From positions 186,772,669 through 186,836,668 of the forward strand of contig NC_081413.1 in the NCBI RefSeq assembly GCF_030272615.1: a stretch of 64,000 nucleotides of DNA, read 5' to 3'. This DNA is from Cryptomeria japonica (lineage: Eukaryota; Streptophyta; Pinopsida; Cupressales; Cupressaceae). The translations under genes were made by a program, and so were the position numbers. The notes below the pieces were generated by a model. That model was not told the DNA's origin. It made no database searches and saw only the letters and a program-made list of their open reading frames with translations. Positions 55,920 through 64,000 of this stretch are shown here, piece after piece (position 1 is the first letter of the stretch; each line of letters opens with the position of its first letter).

Positions 55920-58568
55920 ATGGCGCCCAAGATCCAAGATCCCATAGTTGTCAAGAATGTAGAGAAGCCCTCACTAAAATACTCTTTGACTCCTAAAGTC
56001 ACTTCTAAACCAGATGACAAAACTGCCTTTTCACTCATCCTGGACAGAGTGTTATTAGTTGAAGATGTGAGATTCTTCACCAAATGTCGTGTTGAAGAAC
56101 TCGGTCATGTTGAAATCAAAGACACCTATGATGAGCTGTGTATTGATGGTAAATTGAACAACAAGTATGAACACATCAAAATCAAGGGATTAATTGAAGC
56201 CCTAACCTATCCCCGTGTGTTCAAACCCCAGTGGGTCAAGTTTGTTCTGAGCAGAGTTCACGATGATTTCATGTGGCTAGAAGAGCAACCATTCAAGATT
56301 ACCAAGTAAATCATTCATCTGATTACCAGTTACCCTATCTATGATCATGCCCGAGGTTAGAAGATGATATCACAGAAGGAATTGATCACTTTAACCAGAG
56401 TGGAATCTAATTGCAGAGGATTGAAACTGAATAATGTCACTGATGAAGAACTAAAATTTTCCATTAGAGTAATGGGTTACTGTTTCTTCCAATCGACAAG
56501 GGAAAACAATGTTCCTTGTGCAGTAGTAGACTTGGTATACAAAATTGTGAAAAAGGGAATGAAAATTGACCTATGTGAGGTATTGCTGAAGAACCTATTT
56601 GAAAATCTGAACACCATCAGGAAGCCGAAGAAGAACAACTCGGCTAATACTCTAAAGTTTGGATCATTACTAGTATGCATGTTTTTCTACTTTGAAAAAT
56701 TCTTTCCATCAGTCGGTAAAGTTTTTTGGGAGCTACACCGACCAATCACCCATCAGATTAACAACTTCATTAAGAAGTTAGGAGATAATTTCAATGATAT
56801 TATGGATGATTACTTCAGTAAATTTCAAGAGAAAATGCATAACAGATATAGGATTACACCCCAGCTAGTAGAGAAATACAAAAATGATATATGTTTTGAA
56901 GTTGACATCGATTACTATTATGTGAATACTATGGAACCGAGGACTCAATCTTTGTCACCGATGGGCTACGAGATTGATTTTGACATCACAAAACAACAAA
57001 TTGATGCATTTCTTACATTGCCTATACGTGCTACCAAGCTGAGGTATGGTACCTATGAGGAAGTAAAGGAAAAGGTAAAAATGAGTATTGTAGTACCCAA
57101 AGCTACAAGAAAGGCATCAAAGATGATTAAGGCATTGTCAGAGAAATTTGGAGAAGATTCTTCCTCTACACCTGCCAAAGGTACCATTGCCATTACCGAA
57201 GAGGAATCTGAAGCCCAAGAGGCAGCTATAACATTGAGCACCGAATTGCCTAAGGGTAAAGTGTTGAAGAGAAAGAAACAGGACACATCAAAGGCCTCAC
57301 CGACTCCACCTCCAGTAAAGCAACCTAACACTAGAGCATCTGCAGCTTCACCAAGTAAGAAGACAAAGAGTGTTACTGTTCCCAAGGTAACAAAAACATA
57401 CAAGAAATCTACTCGGAGACTCATTTTGGAAAAAGAGTCTAGTGATACCGAATCCGAAGATGTAAGAAAATTTCAAATCGTCAAGAGCAAGAAGGTAAAT
57501 ATACATAGTGTTGAAAACTTATGTGCTAATCTGAAAGAATATGGTGGATTTGGAGGATTTAGATATGTTAAGTATGAAACCAGGAACAATGATGAGAAGA
57601 GACAAATTGAAGAAGCTATCATCTACACACTTCTAAAGTTTCGGTTAGCTCCATTAGAACTAGCTAAGTCACTTCCAAATGAACTGTATCTGCATATTGA
57701 TAATAGGTGGAAATATGCAATGGACTCGGAGAAACAAATTAGAGAAAGAAGTCTGGTTCATCTCTTTCCTGATATGTCAGTAGCTGAAATAAAGGAACAT
57801 CTGACAACCTACAATTCAAAGTTTCTTGTCAAACAAAGAGCCTTAAAACTAATGAATGGGCTATATATTGAAGTTGAAAAGGAGACAAAAGCAAAGTGGC
57901 AGGAAATATTCAAAATCAAGGATGTCGGTGAGCAAGCTATAGTTGAAATCGTTGATGTCACCGAGCACGATCCTGATGTCACCGAGCAAGGTCCTAATGC
58001 TACCGAATGAGACCCTGCCAAAACCATTCAAATAGATGAAGATGTCATGGATTCAGAGGCACCAGAACAGGAAATGATAGAAGGCACTGCATATGCAAAA
58101 CTTGAATCTAGTGAATCAGTCTTGGAACAAGTTCAGCCTTATCCACCAGTCAAGCAACTTGTCTCAACCGAAACCCCCCAGGATATAGATCAAGGCACTG
58201 AAGGTCACAAGTCTGCAACAGGAGAAGGTACTACTCAAGAACAAACATCTCAAGCACCTTCTAACACTGAGAATGTTGCAATTGAGACACCAAGTACCGA
58301 GACACCGAAGGACTCTACTGAGGCTAAAGGAACCGATCAAAGTGTTGCCTCTACCGAGCAACCTACCGAGGGTCATCAAGCCTCACAAGCCATTGTCTTA
58401 GTTCCATCGGTGAAAGGTAAAGAAAAGAAAGTGAAGAAGCATAGTTTTAAAGTTGATTTGTCAAAACCAATAGTGTTGCCCAATGTTGATATATCAAAAT
58501 TAAAGGGGCAAGCACTCATTGATTTTGGTGAACTATGCAAAGCAAATGGCCATTCAAAAGAAAAATAA
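55920..58568 (+). pseudogene. Element E ORF2: 882-codon protein of unknown function, homologous to element A ORF2
   Basis: ATG at 55920 (MAPKIQDP), one frame to TAA at 58566, with stops at 56307, 56358 and 58008. Blocks shared with element A ORF2, in order: LSRVHDDFMWLE, KFGSLLVCMFFYFEKFF, PITHQINNFI, KYKNDICFEVDID, SPMGYEIDFD, then a basic Lys/Pro/Thr linker and LYLHIDNRWKYAMDSEKQIR with LFPDMSVAEIKEHL. The linker has short nuclear-signal-like runs (KRKKQ, SKKTK). The tail is Thr/Glu/Pro-rich with TEQ repeats in place of the Glu/Lys tract of A, and ends ISKLKGQALIDFGELCKANG. No enzyme motif is evident. Conserved order and spacing across two LTR families argue that the protein was selected for. 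Confidence 0.8.
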
Positions 58569-58893
58569 AGTACTTTAGAAGGTAAAAGAACTCCTAATAG
58601 ATATGCTACCTGAAGCAGAGTATAGTATACATGGGGAGTATACCGAGCAGAGTAAGCAGAGTATCCAAGAGCAGTGAACCAAGCAGTATACAGGACAGTA
58701 AGCAAAGTACATAACAAATCACCAAGCATGCAAAATCAGAGTTTTATACAGTATATTGATAAGGGGAGTATATTTGATATATTATTTCATTGACTATTGT
58801 ATATACTGTCAGTATAGTCAAATTTTGCAAGTATATAGGTTTTTTGAGTTATAACTTTGAAAGTAGTTTTTGTCAAACATCTCAACTAATGTC
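58569..58893 (+). other. Non-coding 3' end of element E
   Basis: No ORF on the sense strand; ends in the PPT. Confidence 0.5.
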
Positions 58894-58905
58894 AAAAGGG
58901 GAGAT
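58894..58905 (+). other. Polypurine tract of element E
   Basis: AAAAGGGGAGAT directly before TGTTACTACTT; almost the same as the PPT of element A. Confidence 0.88.
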
Positions 58906-60095
58906 TGTTACTACTTATCAGATTGCCATTAGTTTTATGTCAAAGTTATACTATATACTCTAGTCGGTTACTATTACCAAAATATTCAGTCGGTATGAAC
59001 AGTTTAGTTGGTTACAGAACAAAGTAGCCACAGAATGCAGTATACATCGAGATGTCTACCGAGTATCTTTACATGTCTACTGAGCAGCAAAGATGACACA
59101 CCAAGTTGATATACACCAGGTGAAATGTGTTACCAGATTCATTGAACTTGGACATGTATATGAAAACGTGTTACAAGATCGAGGCACATCTAACTGTTAT
59201 CACATTGGAAATTGCACTTAAAGATTGTGTATGATTTCGAGGTCATCTAACCAATGAAATATTTTGCATGGTTATTCATTCAATAAATCGTGTTTGTAAG
59301 AATGAAGCAATGAATTGGATCACCGTCATAAGAGATCTATTTATACAACATGAATGGAGATCAGAAATATAAATGTAACATGACAAAACGGATGATACAA
59401 AGATATATGAAGCAAGACATGTGAAAGCACTAAGTGTTATGACTGTTACAGAGACACAGAGGTCACTGAGAAGGTTTTCAGAGAACAGTCAAAGAACAGA
59501 GTAAACATAAGGTTTTACCGAGTTACTATATGGGTTACTGAGGTATGCTATAAGCAAGGTAATCTATTCTGAGCACATAGAATCTGCTATAACATTCCAG
59601 ATGTAAAGTTGTAGATATTTGTAATAATTTTATTGTAATATTTTGAAGTTGTAAGAGAAACCTTTAACAAGGTAAAAGACTCTAATCAAGTCTATGAATT
59701 GTAAAGCCTCTAACCAGGTGCAACATTTAGATGAAGTGTTGTAAAATCCTTTAGCAAGGTAGATCTAACAGATCTTGTTACTCCTAACAGGGTATGCTAT
59801 CAGAAATAGCTAAACATGTAGCTCTAACTGAGCACTCTTTATTATTGCAATAGTGAAGTTGTGGGTGCCATCCCCACCGCAGTTTTTCTCTCTAACCAAG
59901 AGTTTCTGCGTAACCAAAATATATGTGTTATGGAGTGAATCATGTATGATTGTTATCTATTTGTTTTAGCTTTATATTATGTTGCTGCACTATTCAGTTT
60001 ATGCATAACAGTAAAGTTATTGTTGAAGAAATGTTTTGAAGTACTGATTCACCCCTCCCCTCTCAGTACATTAGCTTTCCATATTGGGCCTAACA
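58906..60095 (+). repeat. Element E 3' LTR
   Basis: 1190 bp, ending GGGCCTAACA. It is highly similar to the 5' LTR, so insertion is recent compared with the decay of the surrounding gypsy remnants. Confidence 0.92.
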
Positions 60096-60100
60096 ATCAC
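60096..60100. repeat. Target-site duplication of element E (right)
   Basis: ATCAC against ATCAT on the left side. Confidence 0.8.
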
Positions 60101-61160
60101 TATGCCCCGTCGATGAATGGATCTATTGTCTCACCGAATCCTTTCTTTATCCTCCCTTGTCGTCTTCCACCAATAAAGTTGTATCGACAAAACCACGCGT
60201 ATTAGAGACATGGCTTTTAGCCTCCTCGAACCCTATTTCCTCATCGATATATATCTGATGTCCATCGAGTTTCATGTCGAAGAAACCTTGGGCTTCGGTA
60301 ACTTCCTTTATCCTTCCATCGAAACACATTTTCTATCGACATCACTACACTCCTTCGATGAATGGGTCTATTGTTTCATCGAGGCCGTCTTTCTTTTGAT
60401 GATTTGCTTCCACTATCATCTTTCATCGATGAGCTCATTAGTAATTTTCCTCGATAAAGTTGCGTTGGTAAAACCACACATATCAGTAACATGCCTTTTA
60501 GCCTCCTCGAAACTCATATCCTTATCGATATCTTTTATCGATGTAGCTTCCTTCTGTCTGATCGACCTTATTATTTCAATGAGAACGTTTCTTTCGGTGA
60601 GTCCCTTTGCATCGATGGTATTATCTCCTCGAAGATCTTTTCCCGTCGATGAAAACCATCTCCGCTTTCCTCGATATCTTTTGTCGACGGAATTACTGTC
60701 TTTGATGAGTCCTTTTTGAAGTTCATCAGCGTTTCCTTTCTTTGATGGCCCTTCTATATCGATGAGACATCGTTGGGTCTCACCGATACTATTTGAATCC
60801 GGATATCTTTATAGGACGCTAATATACCCGCTTGATGACTTGTGGGCTATCATGGTATTAATGAAAATGATATTTCCTTTTGCCCAAAAATTTCATCGAT
60901 GCCAATGCAAAAGACGAATAATGAGGAACCATTATCGATAAACTTAAAGATCGATAAGATGGTTGTGAAACGCAATGACAAAAGGATTCCTATCAGAAAT
61001 AGGGTTTCGATGAACCGATGGAGCATTACATCGACACAAACACGTAAGGTAAAGATTTTGATGAAAATGAGGAGATCGATGAAACCACAAGGCTCATTGA
61101 CGATAATGATGGTTTCATCGAAACAAAGGTCACATCGATGAAACGTGACATTTGAAAGGA
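60096..61160. repeat. TCGATG-rich tandem repeat region, right of element E
   Basis: A unit of about 245 bases (52690-52778 joined to 60096-60251) is followed by a second copy at about 60252-60497 (ATGTCGAAGAAACCTTGGGC, TCGATGAATGG.TCTATTG, CATGGCTTTTAGCCTCCTCG), and diverged copies may continue. TCGATG, ATCGA and CGATGAAAC occur dozens of times. No coding signature. Origin unknown: satellite, or part of an unrecognised element. Confidence 0.75.
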
Positions 61161-61436
61161 AGATAAAGTGATGCCACCAAAGTGTATGACTCTAAGAAAT
61201 TATGAAAATGAGAAAAGGCATGTATACCTTCAGATAAATGAAGAGATGGATAAAAAAGGATTTAAGCCAATATTTAAGGATGAAAGATCAGTAAACTTCA
61301 AGAGACTAATAAGAATATATATATATGTTGATATATTTATATTTTTATTATATATATATATATATGAATATGTATGACTATATATATATATATACCTATA
61401 AATGAGAATCAAGGATCTAACTTAATATAGGTGTTA

Positions 61437-61473
<37 letters not shown>

Positions 61474-61577
61474 GCCTATATATCTGTAAAGAGAAAATTA
61501 TTACATGCGTTGAGAGTGCTTATCTGTCCCAGATAATTCATGAAAGGGTCCTAGGCTGCAAGAATGTGAGATAAAAC
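61161..61577. other. Spacer with short (TA)n tracts
   Basis: TA runs at 61316-61375, 61380-61394 and 61440-61468. Otherwise AT-rich, no gene. Confidence 0.6.
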
Positions 61578-61581
61578 CTGC

Positions 61582-61616
<35 letters not shown>

Positions 61617-61926
61617 GATATATATATATATATATACATATATCCACATATATATATACATATATATACATGTATATACATATATGTATATGTACATACA
61701 TGTATATACATATATGTATATGTACATACATGTATATATATGTATATACATATACATATATGTATATGTACATATATGTACATATATGTATATATATACA
61801 TGTATGTACATATATCTATATGTATATACATGTACATACACATGTACATGTATGTACATGTACATGTGTATGTACATGTATGTACATGTACATGTGTATG
61901 TACATACATGTACATACACATGTACA

Positions 61927-61972
<46 letters not shown>

Positions 61973-62057
61973 TATATGTGTGTACATATATATACATGTA
62001 CATGCATGTACATACATGAACATACATATGTACATGTACATATATATATAGATGTAC

Positions 62058-62091
<34 letters not shown>

Positions 62092-62134
62092 ACACACACA
62101 CATATATATATATATGTACACACACACATATATG

Positions 62135-62186
<52 letters not shown>

Positions 62187-62341
62187 TGTATATACATGTA
62201 TATACATTTATATATACATGTATATATGTATGTATATACATGTATATATATACATATATATGTATATACACATATATATGTATACACATATATATGTAAT
62301 ATGTATATACATATTACATATATATGTGTATACATATATAT
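61578..62341. repeat. Compound microsatellite (TA)n/(TG)n/(ATGTAC)n, second locus
   Basis: The same unit types as at 15 kb and 18-22 kb (TATATG, GTACAT, TG and CA runs). TG and CA runs face each other at 62076-62103, giving a hairpin-capable inverted repeat. All ORFs here are repeat artefacts. Confidence 0.95.
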
Positions 62342-62771
62342 TCCGATGAGAGGCTGAATATGAGGATGGATGACTGAATCAAGGTGAGGGTCTGATAATG
62401 AAAGTGCCCAGATAAGTATATACAAAAATATTAGACAAGGGGTCTCTCCTTGGGCTAAAGGATGGAAGACTAAATGGGTATGAAGGAGAGGAATAAATAA
62501 TAATAATAAAAAAAATGATTGAGATTTGTGTTTTAATGATTATATCTAACCATGGATTGAGCCTAACTACCTAAGTTAAAGTCTGGGAGAACAGATATAT
62601 GGGCATATTTAAATTGAATGTTTGTCTGAGTATCTATACGTAAATACAGGGGGCAGGAAGAGGAATAAATAAGGGGGTTAAAACAGAGTCTGGGCAAGAG
62701 AAACATAAAGGGATGAAAGGAGAAACATGCTAACGACCACTTAGGACATGAAAACAAAAGAGGGGGTTGCC
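62342..62771 (-). other. Probable 3' untranslated region of the LINE
   Basis: 430 bases downstream of the LINE stop codon, on the minus strand, with no ORF. It ends at the microsatellite. No minus-strand poly(A) tail is seen. Confidence 0.5.
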
Positions 62772-64000
62772 TTAAGGTGGCACAGGTAGGAGATTGATGC
62801 CATCGACTCCCAAGTTAGCCAACTCATCTACTCTTTTATTGCCCTCCCTATAAATATGATTGACTGTGAACCTATCAAAATCTCTGCATAAGTCAAGAGC
62901 TTTTGACAACAAAGTATTTAGTCTCTAATTAGGCATACTACCTTTCCTCAGAGCATTGACAATTATAGCCAAATCTCCTTCGATTTCCAAGTTCTTAACT
63001 CCTAGTTTCATACCTAAATGCAGACCCTCCAATAGGGCCATAAGTTCCGCCCAATTGTTGGTGTTGATACCAATCGGAGATTCAAGGGTTGCTAGTTCCT
63101 TGCCTTCCCAATTATGAACAACACATCCTATCCCTGCTTGCCCTAGGTTGCCACGAGATGCCCCATCAAAGTTTAGCTTCACCCAACCTTTGCCTGGGGG
63201 CTGCCATTTGCATGCATCCCTTGATCAAAGACTTGCAATAGGACCATCTCCTACAAAGGGAGGAAAGGATAAGCTTTCCCAACATTTTTTCATCTTTTCA
63301 TCCCAATAAGTGATCGAGGCATTCTTCAATGTGCCTGATGACAGTCAGTTGTTCATGAGCTTAGTGATAGCTGACTCTATCCTGTTAATGATTCTGGGAA
63401 CCTCTAGTTTTTCATTCTATAAGAGACATCTATTTCTCTCCTTCCATAGTTCCCACATAATGGAAGAAGGAAGAGCTATCCATAAACATTCAAAGAGATA
63501 GCCACACCTGAGGAGAGGCCATGCCTTGAGCATTCCAAAGATGGTGTGGGGGAAGGCCATAGACCATTCAAGTTTGTTGGTGAACTAGATCCAACATTTG
63601 TGAGAAAAGGGGCAGTTAAGGAGGATATGATTGGTGTCTTCCTCATCTGCCTTGCAAAGAGGACATCTACTAGGGCCCTCATACCCCATTCTTCTAAATT
63701 TTTCCGCAGTTAGGAGCTTGTTCTGAACCACAAGCCAGGAGAAGATACCTGCCTTAGGCAGACAATATTTATCCCAACAAAGTTTCAAGGGAAGCTCAGT
63801 CATAGGTCTTATAAATGATTTGGAGATGAGAGAGTACCCATCCTTGGAGTTGTATTCTCCTCTTAGGGAGACATCCTAGATGAGCTTGTCCTCATTCTGA
63901 CCTAAGGTAATGTTCCTTGATTTAAGAATTTCCATAAGTTTTTGTTTATCCCTTACCGGGATATCCTCATCTTCCTTCTCGATCCACTGCCAACCAACCC
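62772..64000 (-). pseudogene. L1-type LINE ORF2, C-terminal part: zf-RVT and RNase H
   Basis: One minus-strand frame from the window edge to TAA at 62774-62772. It reads WQWIEKEDEDIPVRDK, then the zinc-finger-like zf-RVT region with WDKYCLPKAGIFSWLV, RMGYEGPSRCPLC and HILLNCPFSHKCW, then WELWKERNRC. The RNase H domain follows: WQPPGKGWVKLNFDGASRG with the first Asp, AELMALLEGL with the Glu, EIEGDLAII with the second Asp, and TVNHIYREGNKRVDELANLG with the last Asp and its preceding His. This is the standard plant L1 arrangement. Stops at about 63849, 63593, 63416, 63347, 63230 and 62930 make it inactive. RT and endonuclease would lie beyond the right edge. Confidence 0.9.

Larger units (their letters stand above)
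52779..60095 (+). mobile_element. Element E: complete non-autonomous LTR retrotransposon (Gag + ORF2, no pol)
   Basis: LTRs 52779-53952 and 58906-60095 (about 1.18 kb, TGTTACTACTT .. GGCCTAACA) bound an internal region with AT spacer, PBS TGGTATCAGAGC, Gag (54015-55295), ORF2 (55920-58568) and PPT AAAAGGGGAGAT. PR, RT, RNase H and IN are absent. Gag and ORF2 are homologous to those of element A, and the PBS spacing and PPT agree, but the LTRs show no evident similarity. The element is dense in ACCGA/TCGGT motifs, in LTRs and genes alike. It sits inside a 245-base tandem unit rich in TCGATG. Confidence 0.92.

Overview
This is plant nuclear DNA made of nested, decayed transposable elements. I found no host gene, tRNA, rRNA, CRISPR array or bacterial-style operon. 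The signs of a plant are Ty3/gypsy elements of chromovirus and Tat type, primer-binding sites for initiator-Met tRNA, a plant mobile domain (PMD) gene, and a plant L1-type LINE tail with zf-RVT and RNase H. The number of pol-less LTR elements, the long AT/GT microsatellites and the layered nesting suggest a large, retrotransposon-swollen genome, such as a gymnosperm. The species cannot be read from the sequence.

Layout. (1) About 695-14944 is an old + strand chromovirus-type Ty3/gypsy element (gag, PR, RT, IN, chromodomain remnant). Its RT is split by element A, and its RNase H region is replaced by a composite non-coding LTR element (10896-13522). Its 3' LTR appears to start at 14945. (2) Element A (2983-10611, minus strand) is a complete LTR element with 1.14-1.18 kb LTRs and an exact ATATA target duplication. 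It has a zinc-knuckle Gag gene and a very long second reading frame (ORF2), but no protease, RT or integrase. (3) 15098-22018 is compound microsatellite. It is broken by a solo LTR (16573-18058) and contains a 1.8-1.95 kb tandem duplication. (4) Element B (23083-40356, minus strand; ACTTG target duplication) is a Tat-type element with gag, PR and a G-patch-like segment but no RT or integrase. It carries a divergently transcribed PMD gene inside its 3' LTR. A 2.1 kb non-coding element sits inside its 5' LTR. (5) 40362-51170 holds poorly defined Tat-like remnants: one gag fragment on +, one protease fragment on minus, and long non-coding DNA. (6) Element E (52779-60095, plus strand) is a second complete LTR element with the same plan as A (coiled-coil/CCHC Gag plus a homologous ORF2). 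It interrupts a tandem repeat rich in TCGATG. (7) The right end holds another compound microsatellite and the 3' part of a LINE on the minus strand.

The most unusual signal is that A and E, whose LTRs look unrelated, share a PPT, a PBS arrangement, a 1281-nt zinc-knuckle Gag and a large ORF2 of unknown function. Both would need RT and integrase in trans. In addition, A, B and E are each saturated with their own short CpG-containing motif: ACCGGT in A, ACCGA/TCGGT in E, and TTACGCAT-like arrays in both gene leaders of B. I suggest, as inference only, that such motifs could be targets of element-encoded accessory proteins (ORF2 or PMD), by analogy with motif-binding anti-silencing proteins of plant DNA transposons. 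All coding regions carry stops or frameshifts, so these copies are relics.
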